From NCBI GenBank assembly GCA_017555445.1, contig JAFZGK010000009.1:1-19437 (forward strand): a DNA stretch of 19,437 nt. The letters run 5' to 3'. The position numbers and the translations under genes are program-made. The stretch comes from Bacteroidales bacterium. Its GTDB lineage: Bacteria; Bacteroidota; Bacteroidia; Bacteroidales; UBA932. Below the pieces are notes generated by a model. It saw only the letters and a program-made list of their open reading frames with translations, ran no database searches and had not been told where the DNA came from. Below, in pieces: positions 8,361 to 16,766 of this stretch. Position 1 is the first letter of the stretch. Each line of letters starts with the position of its first letter.

Positions 8361-9911
8361 ATGAGAGCATTATTCAGTGTATCTGATAAGACTGGCGTAG
8401 TAGAATTCGCCAGTCAGTTGGTGGAGCTCGGTTGGGAAATCATTGCAACCGGCGGAACTATGAAACTCCTGCAGGATGCGGGACTTAACGTAATCAACAT
8501 CAGCGAGATCACAGGCTTCCCTGAAATCTGTGATGGCCGTGTGAAGACCCTTCATCCAAAGGTTCATGGCGGTCTCCTCGGACGTCGTGACCTCGACAGC
8601 CACATCGCTCAGCTTAAGGAGAATGGCATCGAATTCATCGACATGGTCTGCGTTAATCTTTATCCTTTCAAGCAGACAATTGCAAAGCCTGACGTGACTA
8701 TGGAAGATGCTATCGAGAACATCGATATCGGAGGTCCTTCAATGCTTCGTTCTGCTGCTAAGAACTGGAGCGCAGTAACTGTTGTCTGCAACCCTGAGAA
8801 TTACGCTAAGATCATCGCTGAAATCCGCGAGACTGGTAACACTACAAAAGAGACTCGTCTCCAGCTTTCAGCAGAGGCTTACACTCACACTGCAGAGTAC
8901 GACATGATGATCGCTACTTATATGCGTAAGGCGGCAGGTCTTAACGAGAAGCTCTTCCTTGAGTACGACCTCAAGCAGACTCTTCGCTATGGTGAGAATC
9001 CACACCAGAACGCTAAGTTCTATGCAACTCTCGATACAGTACCATTTTCGCTTGCAACAGCTGAGCAGCTTAATGGTAAAGAGTTGTCATACAATAATAT
9101 ACAGGATGCAAATGCTGCTCTCAATATCGCTCGCGAGTTCGATGCTCCATTCTGTGTAGGTCTCAAGCATATGAACCCATGTGGTGCTGCAATCGGAACT
9201 GATGTGGTTGATGCATGGAAGAAGGCATATGAGGCAGACAAGGTGAGCATCTTCGGAGGTATCGTAGCTGTAAACCGCGAGGTGAACAAGGAAGTGGCAG
9301 AACTCATGAAGCCTATTTTCCTTGAAATCATTATGGCTCCAAGCTTCACTGACGAGGCACTCGAGGTACTTTGCACAAAGAAGAATCTCCGTCTCCTCAA
9401 GGTTGATATGAGCAAGGAAGAAGGTGGTCACAACATGTATGTAAGCATGAATGGTGGCATCCTTGTTCAGGAGCAGGATATTGATACTAAGACAGTTGTG
9501 GCTGATATGTGCGTAACTGAGACTAAGCCATGCGAGCAGCAGCTTACAGACCTTGACTTCGCTTGGAGAATTGTAAAGCACGTCAAGTCAAACGCAATCG
9601 TTGTGGTTAAGGACGGTGCAACTCTCGGAGTTGGTGCAGGTCAGATGAACCGCGTAGGTTCTGCGAAGATCGCCCTTGAGCAGGCAACTGCAGCTCTTGC
9701 CGAGGCTGGTAAGGATATCAAGAATGAAGGTCTCGTACTCGGATCAGACGGATTCTTCCCATTCGATGACACTGTAACTCTTGCTGCAGAATATGGCATC
9801 AAGGCAATCGTTCAGCCAGGAGGAAGTGTTCGTGATGAGGATTCTGTGAAGAAAGCAAACGAGTGCGGTATCACAATGCTATGCACCGGTATGCGTCACT
9901 TCAAGCATTAA
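8361..9911 (+). CDS. purH: Bifunctional AICAR formyltransferase / IMP cyclohydrolase
   Basis: PurH carries out the last two steps to IMP: formylation of AICAR with 10-formyl-tetrahydrofolate, then ring closure. The 516-residue protein has an N-terminal MGS-like cyclohydrolase domain, about 1-145 (SDKTG at 8-12, DGRVKTLHPKVHGG at 58-71, GGPSMLRSAAKN at 124-135). The C-terminal formyltransferase domain has RYGENPHQ (209-216), LSYNN (242-246), the catalytic Lys-His pair K269-H270 in KHMNPCG, and DGFFPFDD (463-470). Length and motif order are standard and no key residue is missing. It is 12 nt after purM and 82 nt before the likely purD start. The nearby folD gene encodes an enzyme of the folate pool that feeds this reaction. 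Confidence 0.97.
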   Translation: MRALFSVSDKTGVVEFASQLVELGWEIIATGGTMKLLQDAGLNVINISEITGFPEICDGRVKTLHPKVHGGLLGRRDLDSHIAQLKENGIEFIDMVCVNLYPFKQTIAKPDVTMEDAIENIDIGGPSMLRSAAKNWSAVTVVCNPENYAKIIAEIRETGNTTKETRLQLSAEAYTHTAEYDMMIATYMRKAAGLNEKLFLEYDLKQTLRYGENPHQNAKFYATLDTVPFSLATAEQLNGKELSYNNIQDANAALNIAREFDAPFCVGLKHMNPCGAAIGTDVVDAWKKAYEADKVSIFGGIVAVNREVNKEVAELMKPIFLEIIMAPSFTDEALEVLCTKKNLRLLKVDMSKEEGGHNMYVSMNGGILVQEQDIDTKTVVADMCVTETKPCEQQLTDLDFAWRIVKHVKSNAIVVVKDGATLGVGAGQMNRVGSAKIALEQATAALAEAGKDIKNEGLVLGSDGFFPFDDTVTLAAEYGIKAIVQPGGSVRDEDSVKKANECGITMLCTGMRHFKH

Positions 9912-9993
9912 TATGGAAGTAATTCTCTCTCTGCATGGTATAAACCAGCACATGAAGGATTGTACAAGTACTGTAAATATAACAAGTCTATAT

Positions 9994-11247
9994 ATGAAGA
10001 AAGTTCTGGTAATCGGAGGTGGCGGACGTGAGCATGCAATCGTTGACGCCCTCAGCCGCAGCCCGCAGGTCGGAAAGATATATTGTGCTCCAGGCAATGC
10101 CGGAATCTCAGCTCAGGCTGAATGTGTTGCCATCAAGGATACTGATGTGGAAGGACTCAAGGCCTTTGCACTTCAGAATTCCATCGACCTTGCTGTAGTA
10201 GGCCCGGAGGTGGCTCTCGCAGCAGGAGTTGTGGATGCATTCAAGGAAGCAGGTCTCCGTATCTTCGGACCGAACAAGGCGGCTGCAACAATCGAAGCCA
10301 GCAAGGATTTCGCGAAGCAGCTCATGGCAAAGTACAATATTCCTACAGCGGCTTTCGAGACATTCGAGGACTATGATGCAGCCCTTGAATATGTGAAGAA
10401 GGGTTCATTTCCTGTAGTTCTCAAATATGACGGTCTTGCTGCCGGAAAGGGTGTTGTGATTCCTGAAACTCTCGAGGAGGCTGATGAGACTCTCAAGGAT
10501 ATGCTTCTTGACGACAAGTTCGGAAAGGGTAAGGTGGTAGTTGAGGAATTCCTCACCGGTCCTGAGTTCTCTTTCATGTGCTTCGTTGATGGTCTCGACG
10601 TCTATCCTATGACACTCTCACAGGATCACAAACGTGCGTACGAAGGTGACAAGGGCCCTAATACAGGCGGTATGGGAGCATATTCTCCGGTTCCTCTCAT
10701 CACTGACGAGGATCTCGAGTTCTCTCTTGAGCATGTGATGAAGCCTACTGCAGCTGCAATGGTTGCTGAAGGCTGTCCTTTCACAGGAGTCCTCTACGGC
10801 GGTCTCATGAAGACTCCTCAGGGACCTAAGGTGATCGAGTTCAACTGCCGTTTCGGTGATCCTGAGACAGAGGTTGTTCTTCCTCGCCTTGCAACAGATA
10901 TCTATGACATCTTCTCAGCAGTTGCTGACCATACTCCTATGCCTCAGATCGAGTGGAAGAAGGAGGTTACAATGGGCTTCGTAATGGCATCCAAGGGTTA
11001 TCCTGGAGACTATGAAAAGGGTTATGAGATCAAGGGTCTTGATACTCTTCCTGAGAATATCCGTGTGTTCCATATGGGAACTTCTCTCAAGGATGGCAAG
11101 TACTATACATCAGGCGGCCGCGTACTCATGGTGGTAGGTTTCGGTGCTGACCTTCAGGAGGCTCATGACAAGGCTCTTGCAGCTGTCGAGTCTATCGAGT
11201 GCGACAATCTTTTCTATCGTCGCGACATCGGTTGGAGAGTACTATAA
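9994..11247 (+). CDS. purD: Phosphoribosylamine-glycine ligase (GAR synthetase)
   Basis: PurD joins phosphoribosylamine and glycine with ATP to give GAR, the second step of purine synthesis. From the ATG at 9994 the protein is 417 residues and opens with KKVLVIGGGGREHA, the standard PurD N-terminus. The ATP-grasp core is seen in KYDGLAAGKGVVIP, PNTGGMGAYSPVP and FNCRFGDPETEVVLPRL. The frame is open back to an ATG at 9913, which would add 27 residues (including HGINQHMKDC). That extension resembles no part of the family and starts 1 nt after the purH stop, so I reject it. The 82-nt gap after purH holds no clear terminator or TAnnTTTG element, so purD is probably transcribed with purMH. Confidence 0.95.
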   Translation: MKKVLVIGGGGREHAIVDALSRSPQVGKIYCAPGNAGISAQAECVAIKDTDVEGLKAFALQNSIDLAVVGPEVALAAGVVDAFKEAGLRIFGPNKAAATIEASKDFAKQLMAKYNIPTAAFETFEDYDAALEYVKKGSFPVVLKYDGLAAGKGVVIPETLEEADETLKDMLLDDKFGKGKVVVEEFLTGPEFSFMCFVDGLDVYPMTLSQDHKRAYEGDKGPNTGGMGAYSPVPLITDEDLEFSLEHVMKPTAAAMVAEGCPFTGVLYGGLMKTPQGPKVIEFNCRFGDPETEVVLPRLATDIYDIFSAVADHTPMPQIEWKKEVTMGFVMASKGYPGDYEKGYEIKGLDTLPENIRVFHMGTSLKDGKYYTSGGRVLMVVGFGADLQEAHDKALAAVESIECDNLFYRRDIGWRVL

Positions 11248-11251
11248 TGCC

Positions 11252-11266
11252 AGGGGCGCTGCCCCT
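11252..11266. terminator. GC-rich hairpin after purD
   Basis: AGGGGC-GCT-GCCCCT forms a perfect 6-bp all-but-one GC stem with a 3-nt loop, 4 nt after the purD stop, followed by TTAAT. It could terminate or protect the 3' end of the purMHD transcript. The T run is too short for a textbook intrinsic terminator. It is the first of several palindromes in this gap. Confidence 0.4.
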
Positions 11267-11350
11267 TAATACCCCGCGCCCTATATGCCTTTCCGACTTT
11301 CTTGCGAAAGTCCCGGCCCGGGCGGGCGTCTGCAGACGCCTTATTAATAA
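11252..11350. repeat. Cluster of palindromes between purD and folD
   Basis: A GC-rich stretch of about 100 nt holds four separate inverted repeats: AGGGGC/GCCCCT (11252-11266); GACTTTC-TTGC-GAAAGTC (11295-11312, 7-bp stem, 4-nt loop); the perfect 16-nt palindrome GGCGTCTGCAGACGCC (11325-11340); and, directly abutting it, the perfect 10-nt palindrome TTATTAATAA (11341-11350). There is also GCCCGGGC at 11316-11323. Density and composition are unlike the flanking genes and suggest a dispersed intergenic repeat of the REP or MITE-remnant kind. Whether other copies exist cannot be seen from this window. Confidence 0.6.
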
Positions 11351-11351
11351 G

Positions 11352-11359
11352 TAAATTTG
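11352..11359 (+). promoter_or_regulatory. Possible -7 element at folD
   Basis: TAAATTTG matches TAnnTTTG but ends only 6 nt before the folD ATG. If real, transcription would begin at or next to the start codon, giving a leaderless or near-leaderless mRNA. No TTTG is present at the -33 distance, which falls inside the 16-nt palindrome. It may be chance in an AT-rich spacer. Confidence 0.25.
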
Positions 11360-11365
11360 TAAGTT

Positions 11366-12223
11366 ATGGCTATTGTGATATCAGGTAAGGATCTTTCGGT
11401 GCAGCTGAAGGATGAGATGAAGGCTCAGGTAGCTGAGTTCCCTTCGAAGTATGGTCGGGTGCCTCATCTGGTGGTGATCCTAGTAGGAGAAGATCCAGGC
11501 AGTGTTTCATACGTTACCGGTAAGGCAAAGGCTTCGGAATATGTAGGTATAAAGAATACGACTATCCGCAAGCCGGATACAATCTCAGAAGCTGAACTTC
11601 TCGGACTTATCGAGGAGCTCAACGCTGATGACAGCGTAGACGGAATCCTTGTCCAGCTTCCGCTCCCGAAGCATATCAGTGAGGATAAGGTAATCGCTAC
11701 AATCGCCAAGGAGAAGGATGTAGACGGCTTCCATCCGCTCAATGTGGCTGCTCTCTGGCAGAAGCAGGACTGTGTTCTTCCATGCACTCCGAAGGGAATC
11801 ATCAAAATGCTCAAGGTTGCAGGTGTGGATATCAAGGGAAAACGTGCTGTAGTTGTCGGCAGAAGCAATATCGTAGGACTTCCTGTTTCAAAGCTTCTCC
11901 TGGACGAGAATGCTACAGTGACAATCGCTCACAGCCGTACTGTCAATCTTCCGGAAGTTACCCGTAATGCAGAAATTCTTGTAGTTGCAATCGGTCGCCC
12001 TAAGTTCGTGACAGCCGATATGGTCAGTGAAGGAGCAGTCGTGATAGACGTCGGTGTCAACCGCGATCCTCAGACAGGCAAGCTTTGTGGAGATGTGGAT
12101 TATGCAGCCATCGAGCCGAAAGCCTCTGTAATCACTCCAGTTCCGGGCGGAGTCGGTCCTATGACCATCACCTGCCTTATGGAGAACACCATCGAGTGTT
12201 TCCTCAGAAAGATGAATAAATAA
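11366..12223 (+). CDS. folD: Methylenetetrahydrofolate dehydrogenase / methenyltetrahydrofolate cyclohydrolase
   Basis: FolD interconverts 5,10-methylene-, 5,10-methenyl- and 10-formyl-tetrahydrofolate in the cytoplasm, so it supplies the formyl donor used by PurH. The 285-residue length is standard. Visible signatures are the catalytic Tyr49 and Lys53 in SYVTGKAKA, DGILVQLPLP (92-101), DVDGFHP (118-124), PCTPKGI (139-145), the Rossmann segment VVGRSNIVGLP (163-173), and PVPGGVGPMT (258-267). No key residue is missing. It follows purD on the same strand but is separated from it by the 118-nt palindromic spacer, so it may be a separate transcription unit. A strong hairpin terminator starts at its stop codon. 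Confidence 0.96.
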   Translation: MAIVISGKDLSVQLKDEMKAQVAEFPSKYGRVPHLVVILVGEDPGSVSYVTGKAKASEYVGIKNTTIRKPDTISEAELLGLIEELNADDSVDGILVQLPLPKHISEDKVIATIAKEKDVDGFHPLNVAALWQKQDCVLPCTPKGIIKMLKVAGVDIKGKRAVVVGRSNIVGLPVSKLLLDENATVTIAHSRTVNLPEVTRNAEILVVAIGRPKFVTADMVSEGAVVIDVGVNRDPQTGKLCGDVDYAAIEPKASVITPVPGGVGPMTITCLMENTIECFLRKMNK

Positions 12224-12253
12224 AAAAATCCGATCATCATGATCGGATTTTTT
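12223..12253. terminator. Bidirectional intrinsic terminator between folD and the efflux operon
   Basis: A 14-bp perfect stem (six A, then TCCGATCA, paired with TGATCGGA and six T) encloses a 3-nt TCA loop. The A and T runs flank the GC-containing core symmetrically, so it works as a rho-independent terminator from either side. It sits between two convergent genes that leave only 32 nt between their stop codons. Confidence 0.9.
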
Positions 12254-12255
12254 GT

Positions 12256-13617
12256 TTATTCTGCTGACTCGGTCTCTAACTCGTAGCCTCCGCCAAGAGC
12301 GTGGTAGAGGTTGATGATGCTGCGGATCTCATCAAAGCGGTCGGAGATTTCAGAGAGTTCGGCGTTGAGAAGATTCTTCTGTGCAGAGAGCACCTCAAGA
12401 TAGTTTGAGCTTCCGTGCTTCATGAGAAGCTGGGTGTTCCATACTGCAGCCTGAAGATTGAGAACCTGCTTCTGGTCAAGTTCCACTCTCTTCTTTGCTG
12501 TCTGCCACATTGAAATGGCATTATTCACTTCTACGCCTGCATCAAGAAGACTCTGTCTGAAATTGTATCCAGCAGCTTCAAGCTGAGCCTGAGCTGCCTG
12601 CAGTCTTGCCTTGTTGGCACCCTTGCCGAAGATAGGCTGAGTAAGCGAAGCTATTGCGTTTGCAATGATTCCGCCCGGATCCAGAACGATGTCACCTTTG
12701 CCGGTAGTCCATCCTAACGCGCCGCTGAGAACAAGCCTTGGATAGAAGGCAGCCTTGGCAGTGTTGGTGTTATAGAATGCCTGCTCGAGAGCAAGTTCTG
12801 CCTGACGCACATCCGGACGTCTGCTCATGAGCTGGACAGGTACTCCTGCAGAAAGCTCTTCAGGGAACTCCTGGTCCTTCAGGACGCCGCGGTTGATGCT
12901 CATTGGTACGATACCTATCAGGGCGCAGAACGAATTCTCCATCGCAAGTCTCTCCTTCTCGAGAGTGAGCACGGAAGCTTCCACATTCAGCTTGCTTGCC
13001 TTTGCCTGAAGCACTGCAGCCTCATTTGTCTTTCCGGCGCGCTTCAAGGCCTCGAGAGTCCTGATGTTTTCCTCCCATGTCTTGAGAGTCCTCTGACTGA
13101 CAGCAAGCTGCTCATCGAACATGATGAGTGAATAATAGCTGTTTGCAATGCTTGCTATGAGCTGTGTCTGCACAGCCTGCTCATATGCCTTGCTCTGCTC
13201 CATTGCGGCAGCAGCCTTCCTTTTGGCATTACGAAGGCCGCCGAAGATGTCTGCATCCCAGCTGATGTCTGCTTTGGCACTGAAGCTTCCAGGTACGCCG
13301 CCTGAAGCTGTGAAATTGGAACCCGGAAGGAGTGCCCATCGTGCAGAAAGAAGAGCAGTTTCTGCTTCCTGAACCTTTGTCTGTGCCACCTTGAGGTCAC
13401 TGTTGTATTTGATACCCAATGTTATCCATTCCTGGAGAATAGGATCCGTAAACATCCTTTCCCAAGACACAGCAGCAGTAGAGAATTTGTCAGTCGGGAT
13501 TTCCATCCTCCTGTAGAGACTGTCCACAAACCAGAGCTGTTCGCGTTCGTATTTTCTATACACACCGCAGCTGCTCAATGACAGGACTGCGATCAATAAA
13601 AGTATATGACGTTTCAT
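12256..13617 (-). CDS. Outer-membrane efflux lipoprotein, TolC/OprM family
   Basis: This 453-residue protein is the outer-membrane channel of a tripartite RND efflux system. It has a lipoprotein signal with the lipobox ending LSSC and Cys17 as the lipidated residue, as in the NodT/OprM branch. The body shows the duplicated long-helix pattern of the family: coiled-coil stretches rich in Ala, Gln and Leu (for example VAQTKVQEAETALLSARW, and LQAAQAQLEAAGYNF in the second repeat), and the conserved SRRPDVRQAELALEQA segment in the middle. The C-terminal part (YLEVLSAQKNLLNAELSE) is also typical. The gene is 20 nt downstream of the pump gene and last in the operon. The exported compound cannot be read from the sequence. 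Confidence 0.93.
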   Translation of the reverse strand: MKRHILLLIAVLSLSSCGVYRKYEREQLWFVDSLYRRMEIPTDKFSTAAVSWERMFTDPILQEWITLGIKYNSDLKVAQTKVQEAETALLSARWALLPGSNFTASGGVPGSFSAKADISWDADIFGGLRNAKRKAAAAMEQSKAYEQAVQTQLIASIANSYYSLIMFDEQLAVSQRTLKTWEENIRTLEALKRAGKTNEAAVLQAKASKLNVEASVLTLEKERLAMENSFCALIGIVPMSINRGVLKDQEFPEELSAGVPVQLMSRRPDVRQAELALEQAFYNTNTAKAAFYPRLVLSGALGWTTGKGDIVLDPGGIIANAIASLTQPIFGKGANKARLQAAQAQLEAAGYNFRQSLLDAGVEVNNAISMWQTAKKRVELDQKQVLNLQAAVWNTQLLMKHGSSNYLEVLSAQKNLLNAELSEISDRFDEIRSIINLYHALGGGYELETESAE

Positions 13618-13637
13618 TTGTTCCTTTTTTATAAGCC

Positions 13638-16600
13638 TTACTCCCTGTTTCGTTTTGGCATCACCTTCTCTTCAATATGCTGGAATATGATGAACAGAGG
13701 AGGTACGACGATAATGAGTGCAAGCGTACCGATGAGCATACCTCCGACTGTACCTACGCCGATAGAGATGTTTCCGTTCGCACCTACTCCGCTTGCAAAC
13801 ATGAGAGGAAGCATACCGAAGATCATTGTGAGGGATGTCATGAGGATAGGACGCAGACGGGCCTTTGCTGCAGCCATCGCAGCCATCGCAATGGTCATTC
13901 CCTCAGCCCTCTTCTGAGATGAGAACTCGGTGAGGAGAATGGCTGTCTTGGCAAGGAGTCCGATGAGCATCAGGAGACCGATCTGAAGGTAGATATTGTT
14001 CTCAAGACCGAACAACCTTGCGAAAAGGAAGCTTCCTGCAACACCGAACGGAATCGAGAGGATGATTACTATAGGGATGAAGAGGCTCTCGTACAATGCA
14101 CAGAGGATCAGATAGATGAATACCACGCAGATTGCAAAGATAATGACAACCGAATTGCCGGAATTCGCTTCCTCACGCGACATTCCTCCGAACTCATATC
14201 CGTAACCTGCAGGAATAACCTTCGCCGCGGTCTCACGCACGGCCTGGATGGCCTGTCCGGAGCTGTAGCCCTTGGCAGCCTGTCCGTTCACAGAAATAGC
14301 TGTAAAGAGATTGAAACGTGAAATTGACTGCGGACCATAAATTCTCTTGAGAGTGAGATACTGGTTGATAGGTGACATCTCGCCGTTTGCATTGCGCACG
14401 AACATGTTCTGAAGTGATTCTGTGTCAAGACGATGTTCCGGAGCGGCCTGCATCATGACGCGGTAAAGCTTGGAGAACCTGTTCATGTTCGATGCATAGC
14501 TTCCTCCCACATATCCTGCGAGAACGCTCAGTACATTCGAAGGAGAAATTCCGTTCCTCTTGCACTGCACTGCATCAACTTCGAGGAGATACATCGGATA
14601 AGACGAATCAAATGCTGTCTTCGCCCTTTCAATCTCCGGCCTCTTGTTCAGCTCTATGATGAAGTCGTCAGTAATTTTCTCAAGGTCTTCCAATGTTCCT
14701 CCCTTCTGGTCCTGGATATAAAGCTCGAAGCCGTTGCTTGAACCGTAGCCAGGAATCATACCTCTGGTATATACCATGATATCAGCAGAGTTGATATCGG
14801 AAGTGCGGGCGTAGATCTCATCCATCACCGAGTCGATGTCATCTCCCTCGCCGGTTCTGAACTTCCAGTCAAGAAGTCTGATGGTGAAGTTACCGGTAGA
14901 TGAACCCTGACCGAACTGGCCTGCGAATCCGGTAGTCCTTGAATATGCTTCGATCTGCGGTATGGTGCTTATGCGCTGGTCGATTTCGCCGAGAACCTTG
15001 TCAGTCTCCGCTATATTCGTTCCTGGAGGAGTGCGTACATCGATATTGATAGAACCCATATCCTCCTTAGGCACGAGACCTGTCTTTGTAGTGTTCATCA
15101 GATATACGAGTCCGCCGCATGTAATCAGAATCAGGACTCCTGTGAGCCACCTGTTCTTGAACATGAAGAGCACTATCCTCTTGTACTTGCCGACCACTGC
15201 GCCGAATCCCGCATCGAAGGCCTTGTGGAAGCGGGCGGAGAAACTAGGCTTGCCTCCTTCCGCAACATCCTCATGAGGAGTCATGATAAGGGCGCAGAGG
15301 GCAGGGGAGAGTGTAAGCGAGTTGATGAGAGATATACCCACGGCAACTGCCATAGTAAGACCGAACTGTGTGTAGAATACACCTGTTGTTCCTCCCATGA
15401 AGCTCACAGGAATGAACACGGCCATAAATACGAATGTAGTTGCGACAAGAGCTGTCGAAATGCCACCCATGGCGTCTATTGTGGCCTTATAAGCGGATTT
15501 GTAGCCGGCGTCGAACTTGGCCTGCACGGCTTCCACGACCACGATGGAGTTGTCCACTACCGTACCGATCACGAGCACGAGGGCAAAGAGCGTGATCATG
15601 TTGAGACTGAATCCCGCTACCATGAGGAACGCGAAGGTTCCCACCAGCGAAACCACGATGGATATGGTAGGGATGACAGTCGAGCGGAGGCTCTGAAGGA
15701 AGACGAATACCACGAGTATCACAAGGAGAATCGCCTCGAAGAGGGTCTTGATCACATTGTTGATCGATGCGTCAAGGAAGTCCTTCGTACTCATCAGGTC
15801 CACGATTTCCAGACCCTTAGGAAGGTCTTTCCTGATGTTTTCGATCTCCTTGTCAATTGCTACGATGATGTCGTTCGCATTGGATCCGGAGGTCTGGGAA
15901 ATATTGATTGTAGTACCCGGATGGCCGTTCACCATTCCGATGTAATCATAACTTCTCTCTCCGAGCTCAAGATTTGCTACATCCTTGAGTCTGAGCACTG
16001 TACCGTCCTTTTCTGCACGGATGACCATGTTTTCATAATCAGTCACCTCCTCATATCTTCCGCGATATTTCAGCACATAGCGGAATGTGTTGTCTGAGTC
16101 AGCGCCCAAGGTTCCGGTAGCTGCTTCGATATTCTGCTCCGAAAGGACAGTCGAGATGTCAGACGGCATGAGACCGTATTTTGCCATCTTGCCCGGATCC
16201 AGCCAGATTCGGAGTGAGTAGTCACCTCCTCGTACATCCACCTCACCGACTCCGGCAATACGCGAAAGTCGTGGCTCGATGTTGATCTTGAGATAGTTGA
16301 CGATGAATTTTCTGTCGAAACGTCCGTCCGGACTATATACTGCCAATGTCTTGATACGGCTGGTCTGCCTCTTTCGTACGGTCACACCGCTCCTGGTCAC
16401 CTCTGCAGGCAGAAGACTCTGGGCTGAAGCGATTCTGTTCTGTACGTTGACCATCGCCATATCGCCGTCAGTGCCCTGACGGAAGTAGATCTGGATGCTG
16501 GCCGATCCGCTGTTGGTAGCGGATGACACCATATACATCATATCCTCCACACCGTTGATGGCCTCTTCCAAAGGTACAAGCACACTCTTCTGTACGGTCT

Positions 16601-16766
16601 CGGCATTCGCACCGGCATATGCTGCGGATACGCTGACCGTAGGAGGTGCGATCTCAGGGAACTGCTCGATAGGAAGCTGCGAGAGTCCCAGGAGTCCGAC
16701 CAGAAGGATTATGACGGAAATCACTCCCGAGAAGATCGGACGGTCGATGAAAGTCTTTACATTCAT
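13638..16766 (-). CDS. RND multidrug efflux pump, HAE1 (AcrB-like) family
   Basis: This 1042-residue inner-membrane proton/drug antiporter has the usual HAE1 length. TM1 is at about 10-30, with FIDRPIFSGVISVIILLVGL at the N-terminus. A large periplasmic loop, the TM2-TM6 block (about 338-500), a second periplasmic loop and the TM8-TM12 block follow. In the TM4 proton-relay segment the sequence is VVDNSIVVVEA, giving Asp405-Asn406 where AcrB has Asp407-Asp408. The TM10 lysine is kept: Lys940 in LLAKTAILL. VDN variants occur in some RND subfamilies, so activity is likely. The ATG overlaps the adaptor stop by one base (TAATG), suggesting translational coupling. Substrates cannot be assigned, though organic drugs, bile salts or detergents are typical of the family. 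Confidence 0.95.
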   Translation of the reverse strand: MNVKTFIDRPIFSGVISVIILLVGLLGLSQLPIEQFPEIAPPTVSVSAAYAGANAETVQKSVLVPLEEAINGVEDMMYMVSSATNSGSASIQIYFRQGTDGDMAMVNVQNRIASAQSLLPAEVTRSGVTVRKRQTSRIKTLAVYSPDGRFDRKFIVNYLKINIEPRLSRIAGVGEVDVRGGDYSLRIWLDPGKMAKYGLMPSDISTVLSEQNIEAATGTLGADSDNTFRYVLKYRGRYEEVTDYENMVIRAEKDGTVLRLKDVANLELGERSYDYIGMVNGHPGTTINISQTSGSNANDIIVAIDKEIENIRKDLPKGLEIVDLMSTKDFLDASINNVIKTLFEAILLVILVVFVFLQSLRSTVIPTISIVVSLVGTFAFLMVAGFSLNMITLFALVLVIGTVVDNSIVVVEAVQAKFDAGYKSAYKATIDAMGGISTALVATTFVFMAVFIPVSFMGGTTGVFYTQFGLTMAVAVGISLINSLTLSPALCALIMTPHEDVAEGGKPSFSARFHKAFDAGFGAVVGKYKRIVLFMFKNRWLTGVLILITCGGLVYLMNTTKTGLVPKEDMGSINIDVRTPPGTNIAETDKVLGEIDQRISTIPQIEAYSRTTGFAGQFGQGSSTGNFTIRLLDWKFRTGEGDDIDSVMDEIYARTSDINSADIMVYTRGMIPGYGSSNGFELYIQDQKGGTLEDLEKITDDFIIELNKRPEIERAKTAFDSSYPMYLLEVDAVQCKRNGISPSNVLSVLAGYVGGSYASNMNRFSKLYRVMMQAAPEHRLDTESLQNMFVRNANGEMSPINQYLTLKRIYGPQSISRFNLFTAISVNGQAAKGYSSGQAIQAVRETAAKVIPAGYGYEFGGMSREEANSGNSVVIIFAICVVFIYLILCALYESLFIPIVIILSIPFGVAGSFLFARLFGLENNIYLQIGLLMLIGLLAKTAILLTEFSSQKRAEGMTIAMAAMAAAKARLRPILMTSLTMIFGMLPLMFASGVGANGNISIGVGTVGGMLIGTLALIIVVPPLFIIFQHIEEKVMPKRNRE

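Noticed and set aside
11248..11365. tRNA or structured riboswitch in the purD-folD spacer
   Set aside because: The stems are simple separate palindromes that do not assemble into a cloverleaf. A purine or folate (THF) riboswitch core is not recognisable.
15225..16097. 290-codon plus-strand open frame antisense to the RND pump gene
   Set aside because: The opposite strand has an unmistakable HAE1 pump. The antisense product is His/Asp/Glu-rich low-quality protein, as expected from the complement of transmembrane codons.
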